Positions 10,085 to 17,257 of a stretch of 51,775 bases of DNA are shown here, one piece after another. The stretch spans positions 1 through 51,775 of the forward strand of contig JALSNW010000011.1 in assembly GCA_026986785.1 (NCBI GenBank), in the 5' to 3' direction. Source of the stretch: Deltaproteobacteria bacterium. GTDB lineage: Bacteria > Desulfobacterota > Dissulfuribacteria > Dissulfuribacterales > QOAL01. Under the pieces are notes generated by a model that saw nothing but the letters and a program-made list of their open reading frames with translations, did not search any database and was not told the origin of the DNA. Each line of letters opens with the position of its first letter. The stretch's first letter is position 1. Position numbers and translations under genes: made by a program.

Positions 10085-10254
10085 TGGCTTTTGATAAATT
10101 TGGGCAGGTAAAAAGGAGATCAGATAGGAGATTCTTAAAAGGTGTCACATACAAGAGATCGATTTTTGCCCAAAGGTTGGGAATGGCCTTCCCCATGCAT
10201 GGGATGGAGAAGGTCGACTCATGGTAAGAAGTTCATGAACAAGGGGTATTGTTG

Positions 10255-12246
10255 ATGAGATCCAAACAGATGACTTATTGCCCAGGGATTTTGGTTCTTG
10301 TTTTTGCTTTTTTGCTTTCCTTACCTGTGTTTTTTTTGGCAGATGCGTGGGCAGTCAGTGATGATGACTGCTTGAGCTGCCATGGCTCGTCCGATATCCT
10401 CGATATAAGCAAGGCTGACAGGCTCGATATGGTTGTCCCTGTAACTGGGATTAAAAAGGTATCGCCTGGAGTTACAAGCCTGTATGTCGATCAGGACAAG
10501 TATGCCTCTTCTGTCCATGGTGACTTGAGCTGTACAGATTGTCATACGGACATAACTCAGCTTCCTCATAAGCAATATCTGGCACCAGTAGATTGCAGCA
10601 TGTGTCATTCGGATATTGCAGAACAATACAAGAAAAGCCGTCACTTCAAGGTCAGCCATAAGCCATGCTGGGCATGTCACAACCCTCATGAAGAGGTACC
10701 TGTTGAACAATTGAATCAAAAGCAGCGTATATCCATATGTCTCAGGTGTCATAAGAAGACCTCACATGATTGGCTACCACAACCTGAGACCCATTTCAAA
10801 TACCTGGAGTGCACTGTTTGCCACTCTCCAAAGGCAACAAAGGGGATGTTTTTGCAGTTCTATTCCAAAAAGGATGGCAAACAGGCCCCTATTACTTATT
10901 CAGAATTCACAAAGGCCTTGGGGGCCCAGGGAAAAGATTTGTATGTAAAGATCGATCTCAACAAAGATGGGCAACTCGAACCTTTTGAGATAAAGGCGGT
11001 GTTGAAACAACTGAAAGCCGCGGGGTTGAAGGATTGTGGTCTAAGAGAACAGATACTTGTCACAAATCTCTATCACAACTTTACCTACAAGGTGAAAAAC
11101 ATCAAAGATTGTGCCATGTGTCATACCTCCATGTCCCCATTCTACAAGACTGTAGAGGCAGAAATACCGGATAAGGATGGCAGCTTCAAGAAGTATCCTG
11201 TCAGTAGGGCTTATCTGGCAAAGATGCCTCCCATTCCCAATCAACACGCCTATCTCAAATCTGTGCACGCTGAAAATGGGGTCACCTGTCTGGATTGTCA
11301 TTCCGAGTTCAAGGTGCTCAAGAAGAATGGCAAGATGGTGGTAAAGTCCCCAGGTATTGTGGTATGCGCAAATTGTCACTCGGATATAATGGACAAGTAC
11401 AAGAAGAGCCTTCACTACAGGGTTAGTAAAAAGATATGCTACAACTGCCATAATCCACACTCTGTAAAGCCCTTTAGCCAATTGACAGCCCAACAGAGAA
11501 AAGCGATATGCCAGAAATGTCATACCGATGCACTACAGCAACACAAATGGCTGTCCCAGCCAAACGTCCATTTCAGATATCTGGAGTGCACCATGTGCCA
11601 TAGCCCCAAGGCCAGCAAGGGGATCGTGTATTATTTCCGTGGAATCACTTCTGATGGCAGGGCAGTCCGCCTCGCCTACAAGGACCTCGCCACTATCCTC
11701 GGCAAACCCAAGGTGGATATTGCAGAGTATATCAACAAGGCGCAGTCTGGCAGAGTGAGTGCATTCGAGCTTGCAGCATTTCTCAAAGACCTCAATAAAA
11801 ATGTAAAAAAGACAAAGGATCTAAAATACATAGATGTAGGCGTGCACCTTATAGTGTTAAAGCCAGTACATAACTTCACAGACAAGGGCCTAAAGGCCAA
11901 AGACTGCATTGTTTGCCATTCAGCCAATGCATCTTTTTATTCCAAGGTGCTTCTCGAGATACCCCAGCGTGATGGTGGAATACAGACATTGCCTTTGGAC
12001 AAGAGTGTGCTCACAGGGGCCCATGGCATAAGCGGCGTGAGTGATTTCTATCTGCTCGGCGAACACAGATTGACCAAAAAGGATATCGAAGATCTTTGGT
12101 ATACCATCAAATCCATTGGTTACAGATGGATCGACATAATCGGTGTAATGATAATCCTTGGCGGTTTGGGTTTCGTTGGGCTTCACTCCTTGTTCAGGAT
12201 ACTCACCATCAAAAACCGTCGTAAGAGCAGGAAATATGACAAATAA
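10255..12246 (+). CDS. Membrane-anchored 13-heme cytochrome c with EF-hand insert
   Basis: Exported electron-transfer protein, 663 aa, with 13 CxxCH heme sites from residue 39 (CLSCH) to residue 551 (CIVCH). A signal peptide covers about 1-33 and one C-terminal helix (about 626-648) with a basic tail anchors it, leaving the hemes in the periplasm. Hemes 2-7 and 8-13 form a tandem duplication: each copy runs through CHSDI, CHNPH, HFKYLECTVCHSPKA or HFRYLECTMCHSPKA, then a non-heme insert, then one last heme. The insert of copy one has a canonical EF-hand loop DLNKDGQLEPFE (234-245). The matching loop in copy two (494-505) keeps only the central Gly and final Glu. I chose the ATG at 10255 because AAGGGG lies eight bases upstream; two TTG codons precede it. 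The next gene is a cytochrome b, so the pair probably passes electrons to or from the quinone pool. Confidence 0.9.
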   Translation: MRSKQMTYCPGILVLVFAFLLSLPVFFLADAWAVSDDDCLSCHGSSDILDISKADRLDMVVPVTGIKKVSPGVTSLYVDQDKYASSVHGDLSCTDCHTDITQLPHKQYLAPVDCSMCHSDIAEQYKKSRHFKVSHKPCWACHNPHEEVPVEQLNQKQRISICLRCHKKTSHDWLPQPETHFKYLECTVCHSPKATKGMFLQFYSKKDGKQAPITYSEFTKALGAQGKDLYVKIDLNKDGQLEPFEIKAVLKQLKAAGLKDCGLREQILVTNLYHNFTYKVKNIKDCAMCHTSMSPFYKTVEAEIPDKDGSFKKYPVSRAYLAKMPPIPNQHAYLKSVHAENGVTCLDCHSEFKVLKKNGKMVVKSPGIVVCANCHSDIMDKYKKSLHYRVSKKICYNCHNPHSVKPFSQLTAQQRKAICQKCHTDALQQHKWLSQPNVHFRYLECTMCHSPKASKGIVYYFRGITSDGRAVRLAYKDLATILGKPKVDIAEYINKAQSGRVSAFELAAFLKDLNKNVKKTKDLKYIDVGVHLIVLKPVHNFTDKGLKAKDCIVCHSANASFYSKVLLEIPQRDGGIQTLPLDKSVLTGAHGISGVSDFYLLGEHRLTKKDIEDLWYTIKSIGYRWIDIIGVMIILGGLGFVGLHSLFRILTIKNRRKSRKYDK

Positions 12247-12290
12247 AAGGTATCTGACATAAAGCAATGACAGAAAATTCGGGGGGATAT

Positions 12291-12923
12291 ATGACTAAGG
12301 AAAGAATATTTCTTCATCCACTACCTGTGAGGATCTGGCACTGGATTCATGCCATAGGAATCGTACTGCTCGTTCTGACGGGGATACAGCTCCATGTCCC
12401 TGGTGTAATAAGTGTGTTCGGTAGCTTCAAGACCGCAGTTGCCATACACAATTTTTGTGGTTTCCTTGTGCTTGGGGACTATTGTCTATGGCTTGGGTAT
12501 TATGTGATAACCGGGAAACTTATCAAGCTTTATGTGCCTCCTAAGACAGATATCACAAAGGGTTTGCCCCAGCAGGCAGCCTTTTATCTATACAAGTATT
12601 TCAAGGGGGAAGAGCCTCCCTTCCAGCCGTGTGCAGACGAAAAGTTCAACTCTCTTCAGAAATGTGCCTATTGTTTCATCATGTTTGTATTGGTTCCTCT
12701 CCAGATAGCAACAGGGGTGATGCTTTACAATATTCGTTTCTTCAAGCCTGTGATGGATGTTTTTGGAGGTGTGCAGGTAGTCGATGCAGTACATCTCATC
12801 ACGTCCTATTGTTTTGTATCTTTTCTGTTTGTGCATTTGTACCTGTGTACCTTGGGACACACCTTCTGGGCCCATTTCAAGGCAATGATATTTGGATACG
12901 AAGAGGTCCATACTCCGGGTTAA
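12291..12923 (+). CDS. Cytochrome b561-type membrane subunit
   Basis: Di-heme b-type membrane cytochrome of about 210 aa, similar to the cytochrome b subunits of formate dehydrogenases, Ni-hydrogenases and thiosulfate reductases. Four hydrophobic segments carry candidate heme ligands: HPLPVRIWHWIH at the N-terminus, AIHNF in helix two, DAVHL and FVHLY in the last helices. I chose the ATG at 12291 because GGGGGG lies four bases upstream; an ATG at 12267 would add eight polar residues. It lies 44 bases after the 13-heme cytochrome and is surely in its operon. The expected role is quinol oxidation or quinone reduction with electron exchange to the periplasmic cytochrome. No molybdopterin or iron-sulfur catalytic subunit is nearby. 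Confidence 0.85.
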   Translation: MTKERIFLHPLPVRIWHWIHAIGIVLLVLTGIQLHVPGVISVFGSFKTAVAIHNFCGFLVLGDYCLWLGYYVITGKLIKLYVPPKTDITKGLPQQAAFYLYKYFKGEEPPFQPCADEKFNSLQKCAYCFIMFVLVPLQIATGVMLYNIRFFKPVMDVFGGVQVVDAVHLITSYCFVSFLFVHLYLCTLGHTFWAHFKAMIFGYEEVHTPG

Positions 12924-12945
12924 TATATATGGCATTAAAGAAACC

Positions 12946-12993
12946 GACTGGCCAGCTGGCTCTATCTTCTGTAAGATTGTCATCTGGCCGGTC
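12946..12993. other. Inverted repeat downstream of the cytochrome operon
   Basis: GACTGGCCAG (12946-12955) pairs with CTGGCCGGTC (12984-12993), ten positions with one G-U pair, around a 28-base loop. It sits just after the cytochrome b stop and before the convergent kinase gene, where a terminator is expected, but no U-run follows on either strand. It may be a 3'-end RNA structure. Confidence 0.35.
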
Positions 12994-13097
12994 AACTGCC
13001 CCATTGTATTTTCACCTAAAGGGTGAAGCCAATTCGTGACACCTCTTTACATCCTCGGCAAGCTGGGAACTGCATGATCCGGGTTCAATGTAGGGCC

Positions 13098-14258
13098 TCA
13101 AATCCTGCGATGTGTTGGTTGATTTGAGAGCTTGTGTCCTCTCTTTTGTTCAACCTGCCTGGCAACTGGTTCAGATGCTGCGGGCTTAGAAGGTAGCTCA
13201 AGTATTACCAAGAGCTTGCCACCTCTTGTTCCTATCCTGATATCACCCCCATGGTCGAACATGATCTTTCGGCAAAGGGCCATCCACAGATGCGAGTGTT
13301 TGGATGGAAGAAAGGTATAGTCGGTTTCCTGAACTTGCTGTTTTTTGCCTTTATAGGGAGGTTTTACCGGGATGTCGTCATCTTGTTCTATTACGATCAA
13401 TATCTCGTCGAGACAAAGTCGGGCCTGGATCAAGAGCTTACGGCAGTCCTTGTCCATATTTTCCATGACGAATTCGACTACATGCCATAAGACCTGGGCA
13501 ATGAGTGCCTTGTCCATGACAATTACGGGCAGGTCTTCCTCAATGACGCACCTTATCTCTATATTGTGACGTCTGCCCTCGTATCTGAGACCCTTACACC
13601 AGCTCTTCATTGCCCTTACGATATCAGTAGGGGCGAAATGGGGTTTGATGGGCTGCACCTCGTCACATATGTTGGTTATTGCCTTCTCCATATCTTCTAC
13701 CGAGGCGATGATCTGCTCCATCTGTTTTCTTATGCCGTAAGGGGTTTCTGGATCCAGTATTATGCGTCTTGTGAGGCCACCTATGGTCATGAGGGGGTTT
13801 CTCAATTCGTGGGTTACCCGATATACCAACTGCCCTACCGCGATTATCTTTTCCGCAGCATTCAACCGTTCTTCGAGAATGAGCCTGTCTTCCTGGATCT
13901 CGATTATCTCCCAGAGGAGCCTGGCTCCGAGGTGATCCAGTACCTTTACCTTCCTGGGTTTTGATGCAATGATCTCCTCAAGTACCTGATCATTGCCTGT
14001 AAGCTCTATCACGAGATCCAACTCAGGATATTTGAAAAATTCCCTGTAATTGTCTGCCGTCTTGATCCCTATTTCCTCCGCAAGTACCCTGCCAGGGGCG
14101 TCGGGGCGGGGATCAGCAACCCCGATGATATGGATTTTGAGCCTTCTGAGAGGATAGGTCGTCAGAAGCCTCAAAACGTCTCTACAGCCCTTTCCACCAC
14201 CCACAAAGATGGCATTTATCGTAAGGATATTATTGGATTTCTCAGAACCCTTCTTCAA
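13098..14258 (-). CDS. Rossmann-fold domain fused to a histidine kinase-like module
   Basis: Cytoplasmic 386-aa protein with no membrane segment. Residues about 12-105 form a Rossmann-like domain: a beta strand, then FVGGGKG, a second GVADP strand end, and VIELTG further on, resembling NAD(P)-binding dehydrogenases. A helical linker (about 105-140) leads to a HisKA helix pair with VTHELRNPLM (H150). The C-terminal ATPase-like region (about 250-365) is damaged: the N box is not recognisable, EQDDDIP stands where DxGxG is expected, and LWMAL replaces GLGL. It may therefore be a pseudokinase or signal adaptor. TTG is the only usable start, because a stop lies in frame just upstream and AGAGAGG precedes it. 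It has its own promoter candidate, 216 bases beyond the end of the upstream kinase gene. Confidence 0.75.
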   Translation of the reverse strand: MKKGSEKSNNILTINAIFVGGGKGCRDVLRLLTTYPLRRLKIHIIGVADPRPDAPGRVLAEEIGIKTADNYREFFKYPELDLVIELTGNDQVLEEIIASKPRKVKVLDHLGARLLWEIIEIQEDRLILEERLNAAEKIIAVGQLVYRVTHELRNPLMTIGGLTRRIILDPETPYGIRKQMEQIIASVEDMEKAITNICDEVQPIKPHFAPTDIVRAMKSWCKGLRYEGRRHNIEIRCVIEEDLPVIVMDKALIAQVLWHVVEFVMENMDKDCRKLLIQARLCLDEILIVIEQDDDIPVKPPYKGKKQQVQETDYTFLPSKHSHLWMALCRKIMFDHGGDIRIGTRGGKLLVILELPSKPAASEPVARQVEQKRGHKLSNQPTHRRI

Positions 14259-14360
14259 AAAGCCTCTCTATTCTCGGTCAAGACGGTTCGCTATTTCAAT
14301 AACAGGACAGCGGAATGGAAACCTCTCAAGAAACAGGTATGCTATTCAATAGTTCAAGAT

Positions 14361-14405
14361 TTAACAAATGTTAATATTATATCAGGGGCAATGGTCAGAT
14401 GGAAA
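14361..14405 (-). promoter_or_regulatory. Promoter with palindromic operator ahead of the Rossmann-kinase gene
   Basis: On the minus strand, TTTCCA (14405-14400), 18-base spacer and a perfect TATAAT (14381-14376). One base further is TTAACA-N2-TGTTAA (14374-14361), a perfect 6+6 palindrome over the expected transcription start, where a repressor would block initiation. The leader to the TTG start is about 110 bases. Confidence 0.45.
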
Positions 14406-14474
14406 TAGTGAAGAGCAGGGAATGGCTATTTTTTGTTGTGGAAACAGTGGAACCTCATTTGCATGGGCAAGGTA

Positions 14475-16658
14475 TTATTTCTTTTCATCCTTTTCCATGT
14501 GGCTGGGGCCACTTATGGGTAACACGAAGCTGAAAGTACTTCCCTTGCCCGCCTTGCTCTCTACCCATATTATTCCCTCATGAAGTTCCACAAAGTTTTT
14601 ACACAGGGCGAGTCCAAGGCCTGTGCCCTTGTATCTTTTGGATCTGGATGAATCAACCTGTTCAAAGGCATCGAATATCTTGCTTAGAAATTCCGGCTTG
14701 ATACCTATGCCCGTATCCCTTACGGATATCTTCAAGAATGATTCTGAGGTACTATGCGAAAGATTGGAGATATTTTCCTTGAAAGGCCCTGGTAGGTTTT
14801 GTTCGATCCAGTTTCTCGTTACTGTCTCTGCATGGAGCTCTATGGAACCCCCATCTTTTGTGAACTTTACTGCGTTTGATACGAGATTATAGAGTATTTG
14901 TTTGAGTTTTTGTTCATCGGCTTTGATTGTTTTTGGTATATCTTCAGCTTTTATGGAGAGCCTGATTTGGTGTTTCATGGCCTTGTGCCGGATCATGGTG
15001 AGGCTGGATTGGAGTACATCCTCCACCGATACGTCGGCAAGGGCGAGTTCCACCTTGCCCGCCTCTATTTTGGACAGGTCCAGGATATCATTTATGAGGT
15101 CCAGGAGATGACGCCCACTTTCAAGTACATCCGATAGGTAATCTCTCTGTGTCTCATTTAGATCGCCGAAGTGCCTGTCGAGTAAGAGTTCTGAGAAACC
15201 AATTATGGCATTCAAGGGGGTACGAAGTTCATGGCTCATGTTTGCGAGGAAGTCGCTTTTCATCCTGGATGCCCGCTGAAGCTCTATTATACTCTTTTTC
15301 AACTGGGCTGATTTTTGTCTAAGATCCTCAAATGTCATGGCGTTGTGCACGGCCACTCCAAGTTGTCGCGTGGCATTTTCCAGGAAAGTCAGGGTATAGT
15401 CGTCCTGCTGCCTGACACCAGCAAGTACCAACACGCCAATACCTTTGCACTGGAAGCTCAGGGGATAGCCATAGACTTCCAGCGGGCTGAAGAGGCCATT
15501 GTCCGGGTCTTGGGGCCAGGTCTTGGATATCATTTCCCCTTGTTCGAATACCTGTTGGGCCAACTGGCTTCCAAGTCCCTCGAGTTGGTTGAGGATAGAA
15601 GGATTGTGAAGTCTCCATTCTTCAAGAGAAGGGGCGCAGAATGTCTTTTTAATGAATAGGCCTTGGCGGCCATTCTCCCACAAAAATACCGAGCCCCAGG
15701 TGACATTGGCCACTTCAGAGATCTGATTCAGGCACTTTTCTAACATCTCGTTTATATCGATGGAGTTCATCTGGCTGACGAGTTCTCCATAGGCCTGCTG
15801 AATCTTTTTTTGTACCCAGAGCTTCTTTTTTTGGGCCTCGCTGAGCTTCAAGGCCTCGGTCCTGAGGGCGACCTGTCTTTCCAGTTGCTCTCTGTTCATC
15901 TCCAGCCTACGGTCACGCTCCTGAATCTGCTCGAGCATGTTGTTGAACCCATCCATCAGCATGCCAAGTTCATCCGCACTTGGAGATGCCTTGACCCTGA
16001 CAGAGAAGTCCTGCCTGTTTTTCACTGTCTGTATGGTGCGGGCAAGATTCTCTATTGGCACAGAGATTATTCTCTGTAGTCTCGATGAGATGAAATAAGA
16101 AATAATTATAAGGGCGGCCATTATCCCTGAGACAATGAGGGCAAAGAGTTTGATATGGCTATAAATCCAGCGTTGGTCAGCCCTGATGAAGACCACGCCG
16201 ATGAGTTTGCCGTTCAGTTTTATAGGTCTCATCATGTCGAGATAATTCTCTGTCAGGCTCTTGGTCTGGGCTATATCGAATAGAGAATTTTTATCTGTCA
16301 GTTCCTGGACATTGCTTATCTTTATCTCTGACGGTAGCGAGGCACGGGGGTCAGTGGAAAATTCTGCAAAGAGTTCCCCCTTGGCATTGTAGATTGCCGC
16401 AGCCACTATGTGCGGTTCAACCTTCAGTGCCTCGAGGAGTTCTGTTGCCGTATCTGGGTCCTGAAAACTCAGGGCAGCGGTACTGTTTATGGCGGTAATG
16501 CCAGCGATGGCAGAGATATTGTTTATCACGGATCTTCTTATGGACAAGGCCTCATTTATTACGAATATGGCAGATATCACGATTATCATGAGGCCTGAAG
16601 TAGCCAGGATCATGATAGTAAGCTTGTTTTTGAGGGAGAGTTCAGAGAAACTTACCAT
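14475..16658 (-). CDS. CHASE8-like/HAMP/GAF sensor histidine kinase
   Basis: Inner-membrane histidine kinase, 727 aa from the ATG at 16658. In order: first membrane helix (about 12-33); periplasmic CHASE8-like domain (about 38-165, with the family pattern NSTAALSFQD); second helix (about 170-192); HAMP (about 193-246); coiled coil; GAF-like domain (about 285-435); HisKA with NMSHELRTPLNAI (H476); and HATPase with GIGI and GTGLGL boxes intact. I chose the ATG at 16658 because GAGGCAGG lies just upstream and it overlaps the YfiR-like stop by seven bases, a coupled arrangement. It is last in the operon with the receiver, TonB receptor and YfiR-like genes. It probably reads a periplasmic signal brought by the YfiR-like protein and phosphorylates the operon's lone receiver (inference). 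Confidence 0.88.
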   Translation of the reverse strand: MVSFSELSLKNKLTIMILATSGLMIIVISAIFVINEALSIRRSVINNISAIAGITAINSTAALSFQDPDTATELLEALKVEPHIVAAAIYNAKGELFAEFSTDPRASLPSEIKISNVQELTDKNSLFDIAQTKSLTENYLDMMRPIKLNGKLIGVVFIRADQRWIYSHIKLFALIVSGIMAALIIISYFISSRLQRIISVPIENLARTIQTVKNRQDFSVRVKASPSADELGMLMDGFNNMLEQIQERDRRLEMNREQLERQVALRTEALKLSEAQKKKLWVQKKIQQAYGELVSQMNSIDINEMLEKCLNQISEVANVTWGSVFLWENGRQGLFIKKTFCAPSLEEWRLHNPSILNQLEGLGSQLAQQVFEQGEMISKTWPQDPDNGLFSPLEVYGYPLSFQCKGIGVLVLAGVRQQDDYTLTFLENATRQLGVAVHNAMTFEDLRQKSAQLKKSIIELQRASRMKSDFLANMSHELRTPLNAIIGFSELLLDRHFGDLNETQRDYLSDVLESGRHLLDLINDILDLSKIEAGKVELALADVSVEDVLQSSLTMIRHKAMKHQIRLSIKAEDIPKTIKADEQKLKQILYNLVSNAVKFTKDGGSIELHAETVTRNWIEQNLPGPFKENISNLSHSTSESFLKISVRDTGIGIKPEFLSKIFDAFEQVDSSRSKRYKGTGLGLALCKNFVELHEGIIWVESKAGKGSTFSFVLPISGPSHMEKDEKK

Positions 16659-17257
16659 TGTCCTGCCTCTACATGGCCCTGGGACCACAGCACCCGGGCA
16701 ACCTTGAGAAGTTTAGAGTTGAACGATATGCCCGCCCTGCGGGCAGCCTGCATATTGATTACTATCTGGATGCGGTGTCGCCTTGGAAGCAGGCCGATGA
16801 TCCCCCCATTTTTCAAGAAGTCGTCTGTATCTCCAATGGTGAGTATGCCCCTGTCAGCAAGGTCTTTCAGAAGTCTTGGCTGGATCAGTGCCTGGGTGTC
16901 CACGAATAGTACATGACAGTCTATCATGTCAGCCGGTGAATCGATGGACTTTATGTAAAAAGGCCGGCCTCTTATCCTTTCTCCCTTTGTTATCACACGT
17001 AGGTTTTTCGCTATGTCCTTGTTACCAATGACCCCAATAATAAAGGTATCCTTGGTATGGCCAGCCTTGGGCAGGGTGATGAAGTTGGTGAGATTGTAGA
17101 TGAAGGCTGCCTTGATCTGATCTGGTTTGAATGAGGCTGCCAGGCAGCAAGACTGTGGTATCGAAAAGAAGTACGCAATAATACCAAGGCATATACAGCA
17201 GGGGAATATGGATAGTCTCCTGCAGCGTTTTCGTTTTTTGTAATTCAAAAGCTCCAC
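16652..17257 (-). CDS. YfiR-like (DUF4154) periplasmic protein
   Basis: Exported 201-aa protein of the YfiR/DUF4154 family. A long basic N-terminus and hydrophobic segment (about 17-40) look like a signal peptide or anchor. The family pattern is visible: IKAAFIYNLTNFI at the start of the domain, FIIGVIG, CHVLFVD and IGDTDDFLKNGG. In Pseudomonas YfiR is a periplasmic repressor of the diguanylate cyclase YfiN; here no cyclase is adjacent and the likely partner is the CHASE8-like kinase encoded next. The start is a GTG with GGAAGATAAC before it. It overlaps the TonB receptor stop by 13 bases, so receptor and YfiR-like protein are coupled. A start at an internal TTG overlapping that stop is possible. 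Confidence 0.85.
   Translation of the reverse strand: MELLNYKKRKRCRRLSIFPCCICLGIIAYFFSIPQSCCLAASFKPDQIKAAFIYNLTNFITLPKAGHTKDTFIIGVIGNKDIAKNLRVITKGERIRGRPFYIKSIDSPADMIDCHVLFVDTQALIQPRLLKDLADRGILTIGDTDDFLKNGGIIGLLPRRHRIQIVINMQAARRAGISFNSKLLKVARVLWSQGHVEAGQW

Larger units (their letters stand above)
9835..10254. other. Divergent intergenic region between the propeller protein and the cytochrome
   Basis: About 420 bases, markedly A+T-rich in its middle (roughly 10015-10110). It holds the two divergent promoter candidates listed separately. I found no small gene, tRNA or clear hairpin terminator in it. The A+T-rich block upstream of the cytochrome promoter could be a protein-binding or bent region. 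Confidence 0.5.

Noticed and set aside
12929-13039. 36-codon open frame after cytochrome b
   Set aside because: No ribosome binding site, and it spans the inverted repeat expected at a 3' end. The composition is not convincing.
16652-17257. Diguanylate cyclase control system of the YfiBNR type
   Set aside because: Only the YfiR-like part is present. No GGDEF protein or YfiB-like lipoprotein lies nearby; the partner gene is a histidine kinase.
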